A DNA stretch of 38,251 nucleotides from Ferrovibrio sp. (GTDB taxonomy: Bacteria > Pseudomonadota > Alphaproteobacteria > Ferrovibrionales > Ferrovibrionaceae): positions 1 through 38,251 of the forward strand of contig NZ_PEKV01000011.1 of NCBI RefSeq assembly GCF_002796975.1, in the 5' to 3' direction. The position numbers were made by a program, and so were the translations under genes. Position 1 is the stretch's first letter. Every line of letters begins with the position of its first letter. The notes beneath the pieces were generated by a model. The model saw only the letters and a program-made list of their open reading frames with translations. It ran no database searches and was not told the origin of the DNA. This document shows, piece after piece, positions 23,616-33,226 of this stretch.

Positions 23616-23629
23616 GGAGATATCCGCTT

Positions 23630-24775
23630 ATGTCACAGTCATTGTCCGATTTCGACAAGACGCCCGTCACGGTTCTTACCGGTTATCTGGGCGCCGGCAA
23701 GACCACCTTGCTGAACCGCATCCTGACCGAGAATCACGGCAAGAAATACGCCGTCATCATCAATGAATTCGGCGAAATCGGCATCGACAACGAACTGGTG
23801 GTGGATGCCGACGAGGAAGTCTTCGAGATGAACAACGGCTGCATCTGCTGCACCGTGCGCGGCGACCTGATCCGCATCATCGAAGGCCTGTTCAAGCGCA
23901 AGGATCGCTTCGACGCCATCGTGGTGGAAACCACCGGCCTGGCCGATCCGGGCCCGGTGGCGCAGACCTTCTTCGTCGATGACGACGTGTCGCGCCGCGC
24001 CCGCCTCGATTCCATCGTCACCGTGGTGGATGCGCGCCACCTGCCGGCCCGCCTGAAGGACAGCCGCGAAGCCGAGGAACAGATCGCCTTTGCCGATGTG
24101 ATCGTGCTGAACAAGACCGATCTGGTCAGCCCGGCCGAACTGGCTGAGGTCGAGCGCCGCATCCGCAGCGTGAACAAGTTCGCGCAGATCCATCATGCGA
24201 CGAAGTGCGACGTGGCGCTCGACAAAGTGCTGGACCGCGGCGCCTTCGATCTCAACCGCATCCTCGATCTCGAGCCGGACTTCCTGAAGAACAATCCGGC
24301 CCATGGCGAAGCCGGCCATGTGCATGACGAGCATTGTGGGCACGATCATCACCACGATCACGGCCATCACGATCATCATGGTCATGGGCACAACCCGGCC
24401 CATGGCGAAGCTGGCCATGTGCATGACGAACATTGCGGCCATGATCACCATCACGACCATGGTGACAGTATCCACGACACGACCGTGAAGAGCGTGTCGC
24501 TGAAGCTGGATACGCCGGTCGATTCGCGCAAGTTCGATGCCTGGATCGGCGAACTGCTCGCCACCAAGGGCCAGGACATCCTGCGCAGCAAGGGCATTCT
24601 CGACTTCAAGGGCAGCGACAAGCGCTTCGTCTTCCAGGCCGTGCATATGATCAAGGATGGCGATTTCCAGCGCGACTGGCGCAGCGATGAAGACCGCGTC
24701 TCGCGTCTGGTCTTCATCGGTCGCGAGCTCGACCGCGATGCCCTGCAGCAGGGCTTCGAGGGTTGCCGCGCCTGA
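23630..24775 (+). CDS. CobW/ZNG1 family GTP-dependent metallochaperone
   Basis: A 381-residue COG0523 G3E GTPase. Walker A is [12 protein letters not shown] (about residues 18-29), the zinc-binding CxCC motif is GCICC (about 70-74), and the guanine-specificity motif is NKTD (about 161-164). [10 protein letters not shown] is typical. A His-rich insert at about 222-281 contains an identical 24-residue unit twice. The CobW C-terminal domain follows ([22 protein letters not shown] ... [11 protein letters not shown]). These proteins deliver zinc, cobalt or another divalent metal to client enzymes using GTP. The start ATG 23630 lies 11 bases after GGAGA. The stop overlaps the WD40 gene start (TGATG), so the two are coupled. 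Confidence 0.94.
   Translation: MSQSLSDFDKTPVTVLTGYLGAGKTTLLNRILTENHGKKYAVIINEFGEIGIDNELVVDADEEVFEMNNGCICCTVRGDLIRIIEGLFKRKDRFDAIVVETTGLADPGPVAQTFFVDDDVSRRARLDSIVTVVDARHLPARLKDSREAEEQIAFADVIVLNKTDLVSPAELAEVERRIRSVNKFAQIHHATKCDVALDKVLDRGAFDLNRILDLEPDFLKNNPAHGEAGHVHDEHCGHDHHHDHGHHDHHGHGHNPAHGEAGHVHDEHCGHDHHHDHGDSIHDTTVKSVSLKLDTPVDSRKFDAWIGELLATKGQDILRSKGILDFKGSDKRFVFQAVHMIKDGDFQRDWRSDEDRVSRLVFIGRELDRDALQQGFEGCRA
24293..24463 (+). repeat. tandem duplication in the His-rich insert of the CobW protein
   Basis: The unit begins [16 protein letters not shown] and encodes 24 residues at codons 222-245 (24293-24364) and again at 255-278 (24392-24463), separated by HHDHHGHGH. The two protein copies are identical, but I count 11 synonymous base differences in 72 bases. 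Confidence 0.9.
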
Positions 24776-25821
24776 TGTCGACCATGGGTAAAGCGTCTCC
24801 CGGCACGCAGGTCGGTTTCAAAGCCTATCTCTGGCAGTTCCAGTCGGGCGTGGTGGCGGTGGCCAGCGCCGATTCCGCCGGCCATGCCGGCTTCGGCCTC
24901 GGCGACGGTTCGATCGCGCTGCGGCCGTTCGATACTCCGGATGCCGAGACTACGCGGCGGCTGATCGCGCATCCCGACTCTGCGCTGCTGTGCCTCGCCG
25001 CCTCGCCCGATGGCAAAGGTTTCGTCTCCGGCGGCGATGACGGCCGCCTGATGCTGACAACTGTCGATGGAGAAGGCAGCGAGTTGGCGAGCGTGCCGCG
25101 CAAATGGATCGAGCATGTCGCTGTTGCCGATAATGGTGGCGGCATTGCCTACGCAGCCGGCAAGCGTGTCGGCCTGCTGGATGGCGAAGGCCGTCCGGTG
25201 GCGATATTCGAGGATCATCCCAGCACGGTGGCCGGCCTTGCCTTCAATCCGAAGGGCAAGCGTCTGGTGGCAGCCCATTACGGTGGCGTGTCGCTGTGGT
25301 GGTGCAAGGCAGATGCCCAGCCGGCGAAAAGGCTGAACTGGAAAGGCTCGCATATCGCCGCCACCTGGTCGCCGGACGGCAAGTTCGTCATGACGGCGAC
25401 GCAGGAAAACGAACTGCATGGCTGGCGGCTGGCTGACTCGGCCGATATGCGGATGAGCGGCTATCCGACCAAACCGCGTTCCTTAAGCTGGTCGAAGGAC
25501 GGCCGCTGGCTCGCCACTTCGGGTGCCGAAGTGGTGGTGGTGTGGGATTGCAAGGGCAAGGGTCCGATGGGCACTGCGCCGCTCGAACTCAGCCGCGGTG
25601 CGATCGTCACCGCCGTGGCCTGCCATCCGCGCCATGGCCTGATCGCTTCGGGCCATGCCGACGGCCAGATCCGCATGGGCCGTATCAGCGACGAGTCGAG
25701 TATCGAACTGGAAAAGCTCGGCGCGGCGTCGGTCACCTCGCTGGCCTGGAGCCGCGACGGACGTTATCTGATCGCCGGCGGCGAAGACGGTTCAGCCGGG
25801 ATTCTCGATTTCGGGATGTAA
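24775..25821 (+). CDS. WD40 repeat protein linked to cobW
   Basis: A 348-residue predicted seven-bladed beta-propeller. WD-type blades are visible, for example LLCLAASPDGKGFVSGGDDGRL, HIAATWSPDGKFVMTATQENELHGW, PRSLSWSKDGRWLATSGAEVVVVWD and VTSLAWSRDGRYLIAGGEDGSAGI. There is no signal peptide, so it is cytoplasmic. The ATG at 24775 shares a base with the cobW stop codon, which points to translational coupling and a shared function, perhaps as a scaffold or client partner of the metallochaperone; this pairing recurs in alphaproteobacteria. An in-frame TTG at 24763 is less likely. The role is inferred only from context. Confidence 0.88.
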   Translation: MSTMGKASPGTQVGFKAYLWQFQSGVVAVASADSAGHAGFGLGDGSIALRPFDTPDAETTRRLIAHPDSALLCLAASPDGKGFVSGGDDGRLMLTTVDGEGSELASVPRKWIEHVAVADNGGGIAYAAGKRVGLLDGEGRPVAIFEDHPSTVAGLAFNPKGKRLVAAHYGGVSLWWCKADAQPAKRLNWKGSHIAATWSPDGKFVMTATQENELHGWRLADSADMRMSGYPTKPRSLSWSKDGRWLATSGAEVVVVWDCKGKGPMGTAPLELSRGAIVTAVACHPRHGLIASGHADGQIRMGRISDESSIELEKLGAASVTSLAWSRDGRYLIAGGEDGSAGILDFGM

Positions 25822-25824
25822 ACA

Positions 25825-25872
25825 CCCTCACCCCAACCCTCTCCCGCTTGCGGGAGAGGGTTGGGGTGAGGG
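25825..25872. repeat. perfect 48-base hairpin repeat, family C, copy 2
   Basis: Two 23-base arms, starting CCCTCACCCCAACCCTCTCC on the left, are exact reverse complements around a TT loop. It fills the whole gap between the convergent WD40 and holA genes, ending one base from the holA stop codon, and could end transcription from both sides. Confidence 0.85.
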
Positions 25873-25873
25873 C

Positions 25874-26890
25874 CTATCGTGAAACCTTTGCCGCCCGCGC
25901 AATGCGCAGCAGCGCATCGCCGCAGGCGCTGGCGGCCGGCATGCCGGTGCTTTTCGCCATCAGCTCGGCATCGGTGAGGATTTCCAGCGCGCGCATCAGT
26001 CGCTCGCTCGACCAGGTGCGCATCTGCCGTTCGAAACCGGCGCTGCGCGTCCAGTGCACGCCCAGCCGCTTCGGATCCATCGCGTTGCCGGCCTCGCGGC
26101 TGGCCGCGGCCAGATGCAGCTTCTGGCCATGCTTCTGCGCCACGCGCAGAATCGCCACCGGCGATTCCCCGGCGCCCTCGCAGCGCGTCAGCGCGTCGGT
26201 CAGCTGGTTGAAGTCGCCGCCGAAAGCGGCAAAGGCGGCGTCATCCAGGAACAAGGTCGAGCTGTCGCCGATCACCGCCTCGCAGTCTTGCAGGCTGATC
26301 GGCGTGGTGTCGTCGCCCTTGTAGAGCAGCAGCTTGGCGATCTCGCCGCGCGTGATCATGCGGTCGGCACCCAGGTTGTCGAGCAGGTAGGCCATGGCGT
26401 CGGGCGCGATCTTCTTGCCGGCCTCCTTCACCATATCCTCAGCCAGACCCTGCAGTGCGCGGCTGTCGTCGGCATAACAGCCCAGCGCTACCCCGATATC
26501 AGCATCCTCGAAGGCGACGCGTAGCGACGAGCGCGGCGTCAGTTCGCCGGCCTCGACCACGATCAGCGCATCGCCGACCGCAGCCTTGAAAAATTCAGCA
26601 AACAGCTTGCCGTTGCGGTCGCCGGCACCCGAGATCATCACCACGCGACGGCCGCCGGTCAGCGCCATCGCCGCCGCTTCATCGGCCAGGCGTGCCGGAT
26701 CGTCCTGCAGCTGCGCGCCGGTCAAGGTGGCGACGCGGAACGGATCGCTTAAGTCGGGGCAGGCGCTTTGCGCGATCGCCTTGGCGCGTTCGCGGATCAG
26801 GCCGGCATCGCTGCCGAACAGCAGCACCGCGCGGATCTCAGGCCGGGGCCGCCTGACGAAGCCCTCGACCTCGCGCGCGGCCAGCTTCAT
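25874..26890 (-). CDS. holA: DNA polymerase III subunit delta
   Basis: The delta subunit opens the beta sliding clamp within the clamp loader. At 338 residues it has the normal length and family pattern: [36 protein letters not shown] at the N-terminus, VVMISGAGDRNGK in the AAA+-like domain, and LLDNLGADRMITRGEIAKLLLYKGD in the middle domain. It lacks a functional Walker A, as expected for delta. Its ATG overlaps the lptE stop as ATGA, so it is the third gene of the leuS-lptE-holA operon, an order common to many proteobacteria. Its 3' end abuts the 48-base hairpin repeat. Confidence 0.93.
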   Translation of the reverse strand: MKLAAREVEGFVRRPRPEIRAVLLFGSDAGLIRERAKAIAQSACPDLSDPFRVATLTGAQLQDDPARLADEAAAMALTGGRRVVMISGAGDRNGKLFAEFFKAAVGDALIVVEAGELTPRSSLRVAFEDADIGVALGCYADDSRALQGLAEDMVKEAGKKIAPDAMAYLLDNLGADRMITRGEIAKLLLYKGDDTTPISLQDCEAVIGDSSTLFLDDAAFAAFGGDFNQLTDALTRCEGAGESPVAILRVAQKHGQKLHLAAASREAGNAMDPKRLGVHWTRSAGFERQMRTWSSERLMRALEILTDAELMAKSTGMPAASACGDALLRIARAAKVSR

Positions 26891-27504
26891 TGCAGCAGGC
26901 CGCGCTGCAGCTCGGGCCGCTGCTGGACGGGTAACAGCTGAGCCGGCAACTGCTGACCACGCTGCTGCTGCTCCAGACGGCGCCGTTCCATTTCCGGCTT
27001 GCGGTCGAAGTAATTGCCCAGTCGCAGGCGAATCTGTTCGGCGACATCGCGCAGGGCGCGCTCGCGGGCATTTTTCTCACTGACCAGATTTGCGTAGTCA
27101 GCCTGGGTCACGTTGAACGAAGCTTGACTGGTTGCAGATATTGAAAACAGGTTGCCGCCGGTCTGGTAGTCGCGAAGATAGACAACGGCAGTCACCTGCA
27201 GATTGTTACGGGTGATCTCTTCGCTGCGCGTGACGAAGACCGAGCCAAGCGTTTCAGTGAGGCGATAGTCCAGTCGATAGGCGGGGCGGTCCGGCTGGCC
27301 GAGGGGAGTGAGGGTATCGACCAGATGATTGCGCAGTTGCTGCGAGGGTCGATCCTCAGGCTGGGCAATGCTGATCTGGGAAAATTCCTTCACCGTACTG
27401 GTATTGCCGGCCTGCTTGTACAGCGGCCGGAAGCCGCAGCCGGTCGCAACGCCGGTCAGCAGCAGGCTGACTGCCAGTATACGGATGGGCCTAGACCACG
27501 ACAT
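26887..27504 (-). CDS. lptE: LPS assembly lipoprotein LptE
   Basis: LptE is the outer-membrane lipoprotein plugging the LptD barrel that places lipopolysaccharide on the cell surface. The 205-residue product has a lipoprotein signal with lipobox near VATGC, followed by the family motif GFRPLY, and a core of alternating strands ([39 protein letters not shown]). After the helix [19 protein letters not shown] there is a Gln/Arg/Leu-rich tail of about 35 residues not expected in the core fold. It overlaps the leuS end by 14 bases and holA by 4, so the operon is tightly coupled. Confidence 0.9.
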   Translation of the reverse strand: MSWSRPIRILAVSLLLTGVATGCGFRPLYKQAGNTSTVKEFSQISIAQPEDRPSQQLRNHLVDTLTPLGQPDRPAYRLDYRLTETLGSVFVTRSEEITRNNLQVTAVVYLRDYQTGGNLFSISATSQASFNVTQADYANLVSEKNARERALRDVAEQIRLRLGNYFDRKPEMERRRLEQQQRGQQLPAQLLPVQQRPELQRGLLQ

Positions 27505-30061
27505 TGACGATCCGGTTCGGCACGACGATCACCTTGCGCACGGGTTTGCCGTCGATGGCACGCACGACATTGTCGTTGGCCAGCGCCAGTTTTTCCAGCT
27601 CGGGCTGCGCCATGTCGCGGGCAACTTCGATGGTGGCGCGCAGCTTGCCGGACACCTGAACTGCGATGGTGACGGTCTCGTCGCGCGCCAGGTCGGCATC
27701 GGCGACCGGCCAGGGCTGCTCCAACAGCAGGCCGTCATGGCCGAGTGCCTGCCAGATTTCCTCGGCCAGATGCGGCACCATCGGACCGATCAGCTTGGCT
27801 AGCGTTTCCAAAGCCTCGCGTCGCGCCCAGGCGGTGGCCGCGTCGTCGCCCTTGGCGGCTTCCAGCAAATTGGCGAATTCATGGATGCGCGCCACTGCCT
27901 TGTTGAAATGGAACTGCTCCAGATCCTGCGTCAGCGCCGCAACGGTCTTGTGCAACTCGCGGCGCAGCTCCTCTGCCGCCGCCGGCCAGTCGGCCGGCTT
28001 GGGCGAAGCCTTGGCAGCGATGGGCCCGCGCGGCTCGGAAACCAGACGCCACAAACGCTGGGTAAAGCGCCAGGCGCCTTCGACGCCGGACTCGCTCCAT
28101 TCCAGGTCGCGTTCCGGCGGGCTGTCGGAGAGCATGAACCAGCGCGCGGTATCGGCGCCATAGGTATCGATGATCAGGCCGGGGTCGATGACGTTTTTCT
28201 TCGACTTCGACATTTTCTCGGTGCGACCCACCGTCACCGGCTCGCTGGTGCGCAGATGCACCACCTTGCCGCCGTCCTTCTTCACTTCGGTCGGTTCCAG
28301 CCAGGCGCCGTTCGCGTCGCGATAGGTTTCATGGCAGACCATGCCCTGCGTGAACAGACCGGCAAACGGCTCGCCGCTTTTCAGCGACAGATGTCCGGTG
28401 TCGCGCAGTGCGCGGGTGAAGAAGCGCGAATACAGCAGGTGCAGGATCGCATGCTCGATGCCGCCGATATACTGGTCCACCGGCATCCAGTAATCGACTT
28501 CGTCCTGCACCATGGGCACATCGGCGCGCGGGCTGCAGAAGCGGGCGAAATACCAGGATGAGTCGACGAAGGTATCGCAGGTGTCGGTTTCGCGCCGCGC
28601 CGCCTTGCCGCAGGTCGGGCAGTTCACATGCTTCCAGGTCGGATGATGATCGAGCGGGTTGCCGGGCTTGTCGAAGGTGACATCATCGGGCAGTTGTACC
28701 GGCAGATCCTGTTTCGGCACCGGCACGATGCCGCAGGCGTCGCAATGGATCACCGGGATCGGGCAGCCCCAGTAGCGCTGGCGCGACACGCCCCAGTCGC
28801 GCAGGCGGAAGGTGACGGTGCCTTCACCGGCCTTGAGTTCTTCCAGCTTTTTGATCGCCGCGCGCTTGGCAGCAGCGACATCAAGGCCATCAAGGAAACC
28901 GGAATTGATCGCGACTGTATTGTCTGTCTCGGTGAAAGCCTCGGTACCGATCTCGATACTGCTCTGGCCTTTCAGTGCGACAACCGCCTTGACTGAAAGA
29001 TCGTATTTGCGCGCGAAATCCAGGTCGCGCTGGTCATGGCCCGGGCAGCCGAAGATCGCGCCGGTGCCGTATTCCATCAGCACGAAATTCGCCACATAGA
29101 CCGGCAGGGTCCAGTTCGGATCGAAGGGATGCAGGCCTTCGATATCGATGCGATAGCCCTTCTTCTCGGCCTTCTCGAGTTCGGCTTCCGCAGTACCGCT
29201 CTGGCGGCAGTCCTCGATGAAGGCGGCCAGCTTGGCGTCGTTTTTTGCTGCTTCGGTGGCCAGCGGATGATCGGCGGCAATCGCGATGAAGCTGGCGCCG
29301 AACAGCGTGTCAGGCCGCGTCGAGTAAACCTCGATTTTGTCGGGACGATTTTTCAGCGCAAAGGAGAAGCGTGCGCCTTCGGATTTGCCGATCCAGTTCT
29401 GCTGCATCAGCTTGACGCGTTCGGGCCAGCGCTCCAGGCCATCCTGTAAGGCAGCGAGCAGATCGTCTGCGTAAGCCGTGATCCTGAGGAACCACTGCGA
29501 CAGCTTGCGGCGCTCGACCACGGCACCGGAACGCCAGCCGCGGCCGTCGATCACCTGCTCGTTGGCGAGCACGGTGTGATCCACCGGATCCCAGTTGACG
29601 AAGCTTTCCTTGCGGTCGATCAGGCCGGCCTTGAGGAAATCGAGGAAGATTTCCTGCTGGTATTTGTAGTAGCCCGGATGGCAGGTCGCGAATTCGCGGC
29701 TCCAGTCCAGAGAGAGCCCCATGCGCTGCAGTTCGGCGCGCATGTTGGCGATGTTGTCGTAGGTCCAGGCGGCGGGATGCACCTTCTTTTCCTGCGCGGC
29801 ATTCTCCGCCGGCAGGCCGAAGGCATCCCAGCCCATCGGATGCAGCACATTGAAGCCGCGCGCCCGTTTGTAGCGCGCGACAACGTCGCCCAGCGTGTAG
29901 TTGCGCACATGGCCCATATGGATGCGTCCCGACGGATAGGGAAACATCTCCAGCACGTAGTATTTCGGGCGCTTGGGATTGGCTTCGGCACGAAAGGCCT
30001 GGCGCTCATTCCAGGCGGCCTGCCATTTGGTTTCGACCGCCTTGGCGTTATAGCGGGACAT
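27491..30061 (-). CDS. leuS: leucyl-tRNA synthetase
   Basis: It charges tRNA-Leu with leucine. It has 856 residues, a usual length for a class I LeuRS with an editing domain. The HIGH motif appears as HMGH (about 43-46) in [18 protein letters not shown], and KMSKS at about 617-621 in [17 protein letters not shown]. The editing CP1 domain includes a [11 protein letters not shown] segment near 250, and zinc-type cysteines occur in [11 protein letters not shown] and [13 protein letters not shown] use ATG 30061; a TTG one codon upstream is also in frame. It is the first gene of the leuS-lptE-holA operon and lies 60 bases after the DUF3576 gene, which may belong to the same transcript. Confidence 0.97.
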   Translation of the reverse strand: MSRYNAKAVETKWQAAWNERQAFRAEANPKRPKYYVLEMFPYPSGRIHMGHVRNYTLGDVVARYKRARGFNVLHPMGWDAFGLPAENAAQEKKVHPAAWTYDNIANMRAELQRMGLSLDWSREFATCHPGYYKYQQEIFLDFLKAGLIDRKESFVNWDPVDHTVLANEQVIDGRGWRSGAVVERRKLSQWFLRITAYADDLLAALQDGLERWPERVKLMQQNWIGKSEGARFSFALKNRPDKIEVYSTRPDTLFGASFIAIAADHPLATEAAKNDAKLAAFIEDCRQSGTAEAELEKAEKKGYRIDIEGLHPFDPNWTLPVYVANFVLMEYGTGAIFGCPGHDQRDLDFARKYDLSVKAVVALKGQSSIEIGTEAFTETDNTVAINSGFLDGLDVAAAKRAAIKKLEELKAGEGTVTFRLRDWGVSRQRYWGCPIPVIHCDACGIVPVPKQDLPVQLPDDVTFDKPGNPLDHHPTWKHVNCPTCGKAARRETDTCDTFVDSSWYFARFCSPRADVPMVQDEVDYWMPVDQYIGGIEHAILHLLYSRFFTRALRDTGHLSLKSGEPFAGLFTQGMVCHETYRDANGAWLEPTEVKKDGGKVVHLRTSEPVTVGRTEKMSKSKKNVIDPGLIIDTYGADTARWFMLSDSPPERDLEWSESGVEGAWRFTQRLWRLVSEPRGPIAAKASPKPADWPAAAEELRRELHKTVAALTQDLEQFHFNKAVARIHEFANLLEAAKGDDAATAWARREALETLAKLIGPMVPHLAEEIWQALGHDGLLLEQPWPVADADLARDETVTIAVQVSGKLRATIEVARDMAQPELEKLALANDNVVRAIDGKPVRKVIVVPNRIVNVVV

Positions 30062-30120
30062 CAACGATTCCGGTGTTGAACGAATGCGGGTGGTGTGCGG
30101 TGGGCGTCAGGCACGGCCGG

Positions 30121-30708
30121 TCAGCGGCGCGCCTCGGCCTCCATGCGGAATTCGCGGGCGCGCTGCAGGATGGCGTTTTCCATGCTGACTGCAGTATTGG
30201 GCGCGGCAGCCTGGTCGGCCCAGTTGTCGCCCTGCCGCACCTGGCGGAACACGGCAACGCGGATACCGTCGGCGCGCAGCGCGCGATCGAGGATGTAGAC
30301 ATTCACCTTGAAGCGCTCGGCCGGCGTCTGCGGCGGGGTATACCAGTCGGTGATGATCACGCCGCCGAAAGGATCGGCCGAGACCAGCGGCATGAAGGAT
30401 ACGGTGTCCAGCGTGGCGCGCCACAGGAAACTGTTGACGCCGATGCCGCCACCGCCGCCTTCGTCTTTCTTCTTGTCGCCGCCCAGGATGTTCAGGCCGC
30501 CGGAGCCGAAAACCGACTGCCGCGGAGCCGTCGGGGCCGGATCATAGGTGCCGTACTGGTTCTTTTCCGGAAAGTAGGTCTGGGTCTCGCCGTCGCCGCG
30601 GGCGGCGCAGCCGGACAGGGCAAGCAGTGCGATCAACGCGCAGGACAGCATCGCTCCGCGATGCGAAAAATCCCGGCGGTACAAACAGGTTGGGCGCACA
30701 GACGCCAT
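30121..30708 (-). CDS. DUF3576 family lipoprotein
   Basis: A 195-residue lipoprotein with signal MLSCALIALLALSGC after an Arg-rich n-region. I chose ATG 30708 since GGAGG lies 9 bases upstream; a shorter start at 30651 would remove the basic extension but has a poorly spaced ribosome site. The mature part has a Gly/Lys-rich low-complexity segment (GGDKKKDEGGGGGIGVN), then the conserved SFLWRATLDTVSFMPLVSADPFGGVIITDWYTPP, typical of DUF3576. Family function is unknown. The gene is upstream of leuS in many alphaproteobacteria, and the co-operonic lptE hints at an envelope role, which is inference. Confidence 0.88.
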   Translation of the reverse strand: MASVRPTCLYRRDFSHRGAMLSCALIALLALSGCAARGDGETQTYFPEKNQYGTYDPAPTAPRQSVFGSGGLNILGGDKKKDEGGGGGIGVNSFLWRATLDTVSFMPLVSADPFGGVIITDWYTPPQTPAERFKVNVYILDRALRADGIRVAVFRQVRQGDNWADQAAAPNTAVSMENAILQRAREFRMEAEARR

Positions 30709-30867
30709 CGTGGCAATCCTCCAGAAACGCATACTGCAGCAACGGGCCCGCAGTCTATAACAGCCCCGGTTGACCGGCCAGTATTAGGCCTGCCGGATTG
30801 GCGGGATTGTCAGGCCGGGCGAAAGGGCTTAAGTCCGGGCGCGACGTCGGCCACGAGTCAGCTGGAC

Positions 30868-31758
30868 ATGAATTCGAACACGCAGTCGGCCCAGGATCTT
30901 TTGCAGCTCGCCTGGCAGGCCCAGTCGACCGGGCAGCTCGACCGGGCAGCTGAAATTTACCGGAAAGCGCTCGACCTCGAGGAAACTGCGCCATCCTGGC
31001 TGGGGTTGGGCCAGTGCCATCTCGAGCGCAAAGACCCGTCGGCCGCGCTGGCGGCCTTCCGGCGTGCCCAGGCCCTGATGCCGCAATCGGGTGCGATCCG
31101 GCATATGGTCGACATGCTGGAGGGCAGCCGGGTGCCGGATCGGGCGCCGGACGACTATGTCGTCTGGGTTTTCGACGGCCATGCCGAGAGTTTCGAGGCC
31201 CATCTGGCGGCGCTGAATTATCGGGGACCGCAGATGGTCGCCGGCCTGGCCGAGGGCATCTGGGCCAAAGACGGCAGCCGGGCGATCCTCGATCTGGGCT
31301 GTGGCACCGGGCTGAATGCACCGATATTCAGGCCTTATGCGCAGCGGCTGGATGGTGTCGACCTGGCGCCGCGGATGCTGCAGCAGGCATCCCGCCGTGG
31401 CGGCTACGACCATCTTTACAAGGCCGAGGCGCATGCCTTCCTGCGCCGTCCACCCTGCCGCTACGACGTTGTCCTCGCCACCGATGTCTTCATCTATATC
31501 GGGCAGCTGGACGAGATATTTTCTCTTTCAGAACAATATCTTAATAAAAACGGCGAATTGCTGTTCACGGTCGAGCTGACTGCGGGCGCACAGCCGGTGG
31601 AACTGCGGTCCAGCGGTCGCTTCCGGCAGACCGACACCTATATCCGTATGCTGGCCGAGCGGACCGGATTCGCCGTTGCCGCCACCCATGACGAGGCGCT
31701 CCGAGTCGAAAACGGTGTGCCAGAGGCCGGGCGTGCCTACCGACTCGTGCGCCGATAG
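30868..31758 (+). CDS. TPR-containing class I SAM-dependent methyltransferase
   Basis: A 296-residue cytoplasmic protein. An N-terminal TPR-like region (about 1-75: AWQAQSTGQLDRAAEIYRKALDLE and CHLERKDPSAALAAFRRAQALMP) precedes a Rossmann methyltransferase with motif I LDLGCGTGLN (about 141-150), the SAM-adenine strand LDGVDLAPRML and motif post-I/II segments YDVVLATDVFIYIG and GELLFTVEL. The start ATG 30868 has only a weak ribosome site; a much longer in-frame reading exists upstream but lies antisense to the DUF3576 gene and is rejected. The TPR suggests a protein or large substrate, which is not identifiable. It is divergent from the leuS group and upstream of the porins, probably separate from them. 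Confidence 0.87.
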   Translation: MNSNTQSAQDLLQLAWQAQSTGQLDRAAEIYRKALDLEETAPSWLGLGQCHLERKDPSAALAAFRRAQALMPQSGAIRHMVDMLEGSRVPDRAPDDYVVWVFDGHAESFEAHLAALNYRGPQMVAGLAEGIWAKDGSRAILDLGCGTGLNAPIFRPYAQRLDGVDLAPRMLQQASRRGGYDHLYKAEAHAFLRRPPCRYDVVLATDVFIYIGQLDEIFSLSEQYLNKNGELLFTVELTAGAQPVELRSSGRFRQTDTYIRMLAERTGFAVAATHDEALRVENGVPEAGRAYRLVRR

Positions 31759-31996
31759 GCTGCGGCATTAACCGCGCCTTCATATCCTGGCCCCAATCAC
31801 GATCCGCAGATCACCGGCGCATGAAGAGTTATCTATTTGATGTAGAAAGAAAATAAATGGCTGTTGGCGATTCTGTGTGGCGCAATTGCAACACCGGTTC
31901 CAAAAGTCTCGGGAAAAGTGCTGCTTTAATTGACACTTGCGGGGCGCAAATGGCTTGATCCTCGGCGATCAGCGGCCCGTCTGGCTGTTTGTTCAA

Positions 31997-32011
31997 TGCT
32001 AGTGACTAGCA
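31997..32011. promoter_or_regulatory. palindrome TGCTAGT-G-ACTAGCA upstream of the first porin
   Basis: A perfect 7-1-7 inverted repeat lies 37 bp before the porin start codon, in a 290-bp AT-richer upstream region (31759-32048). It is a candidate operator or a leader hairpin. A TTGACA box further upstream (near 31930) could be the -35 element, although no good -10 partner is clear. Confidence 0.4.
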
Positions 32012-32048
32012 CTGCAACCCTAATCCCGGTGGGAGAGGAAAGAGGAAA

Positions 32049-33203
32049 ATGAAGAAGACTCTGCTTCTGCAAACGGCGCTCGTTGCCGCTGCCGGCCTGT
32101 TCGTGGCCGATATCGCTAACGCGCAGACCAAGGAAGTTCCGCTCGGCCTGACGGTCGGCGGTTACTACAATCAGCTCCTGCAGTGGCAGGACCGCTCGCC
32201 GAACGGCGGCCAGTCCGACCATGGCATCAAGCAGGACTCGGAAATCCATTTCAATTTCCGTGGCGTCCTGGCGAACGGCACCGTGATCGGTGGCCGCGTT
32301 GAACTGGAGTCCGGCACCTACGGCGACCAGATCGACGAAACCTACATGTTCGTCGAGCACACCGAATTCGGCCGCGCTGAAATCGGTTCGATGGACTCGG
32401 TCACCACCAAGATGATCTACGGTGCGCCGAATTCGCTGCCGAACTACAGCACCACGGTGCAGTCGGAATACTCGGCGGTGAACAACGCCCCGCTGATGCG
32501 TTTCGCCAACAACATGGACGACACCAATCACATCAACCTGTACTCGGCTTCGAACCGCTACTTCGGCTCGAAGGCGGGCAAGGGCCTGCAGATCGGCGTC
32601 GCCTACTCGCCGGACAACTGCCAGGATCTGACCACGACCGGCACGCAAAACGGTTGCGGCAATGGTTTCTTCAGCCCGGTCGGTCTTGAGCAGCAGTTCA
32701 ACGCTGCCGCCAACTACCTCGAGTCGTTTGGTGCCGTCGACGTTGCCCTCTACGCTGGCTATAACAGCGTGAAGGTTCTCGGCACTGGCGCCGCGACTGC
32801 CCCGAGCAGCCGTGAGAGTGGCTGGCAGGGTGGCGCGACCTTCGGCTACAACCTGGGCGACGGTTCGCTGATCCAGGTCGGCGGTGCCTACACCAACGAA
32901 GACGTGACTGCGGTTCGTGAGCGCAAGGGCTGGACTGCCGGCGTGCGCTACCTGACCAACGGTGCGACCCCGGGCTCGGTCGGTATCGGCTTCGAATATG
33001 CCGACCGCAACGAGAGCAACTCGGCTGGCGCGGCCACCCGTGCGGGCGATCTGGAATACTGGCATGTCGGCCTGACCTACCAGGTCGCCGCCGGCATCCT
33101 GGGCTTCGTTGGCGTCGGTGTGTCCGACACCACCGATACCGTTACCGCTGGCAGCAACGTCGACCAGACCTTCGGCGTTGTCGGTGTCAACCTGACGTTC
33201 TAA
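32049..33203 (+). CDS. porin, Porin_4 type (paralogue 1)
   Basis: A 384-residue outer-membrane beta-barrel. The signal peptide MKKTLLLQTALVAAAGLF... ends at ANA-QTKEVP. Alternating strands follow, with TVGGYYNQLLQWQDRS at the first strand, EIHFNFRGVLANGTVIGGRVELE, and EIGSMDSVTTKMIYGAPNS in the region of the constriction loop. The C-terminus ends QTFGVVGVNLTF with the terminal Phe required for barrel insertion. The start ATG follows GGGAGAGGAAAGAGGAAA, a very strong ribosome site. A classic terminator follows. A paralogue lies immediately downstream. It is likely a general or anion-type diffusion porin; specificity is not readable. Confidence 0.93.
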   Translation: MKKTLLLQTALVAAAGLFVADIANAQTKEVPLGLTVGGYYNQLLQWQDRSPNGGQSDHGIKQDSEIHFNFRGVLANGTVIGGRVELESGTYGDQIDETYMFVEHTEFGRAEIGSMDSVTTKMIYGAPNSLPNYSTTVQSEYSAVNNAPLMRFANNMDDTNHINLYSASNRYFGSKAGKGLQIGVAYSPDNCQDLTTTGTQNGCGNGFFSPVGLEQQFNAAANYLESFGAVDVALYAGYNSVKVLGTGAATAPSSRESGWQGGATFGYNLGDGSLIQVGGAYTNEDVTAVRERKGWTAGVRYLTNGATPGSVGIGFEYADRNESNSAGAATRAGDLEYWHVGLTYQVAAGILGFVGVGVSDTTDTVTAGSNVDQTFGVVGVNLTF

Positions 33204-33226
33204 TCCACTCTTCGGATTGGATGGAG

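Noticed and set aside
23512-23629. Possible Zur box between ogt and the CobW gene
   Set aside because: No AT-rich alphaproteobacterial Zur-type palindrome was found; only the GC-only GGCCGGACCGGCC repeat is present.
24303-24488. Met/Ile/Thr-rich small frame over the His-rich CobW segment
   Set aside because: It is the shifted frame of the CAT/CAC/GAC-rich repeat and has no independent ribosome site.
30073-30867. Long in-frame extension of the TPR-methyltransferase gene to 30073
   Set aside because: It runs antisense to the DUF3576 lipoprotein gene and the encoded extension has no recognisable domain; the TPR region begins cleanly after ATG 30868.
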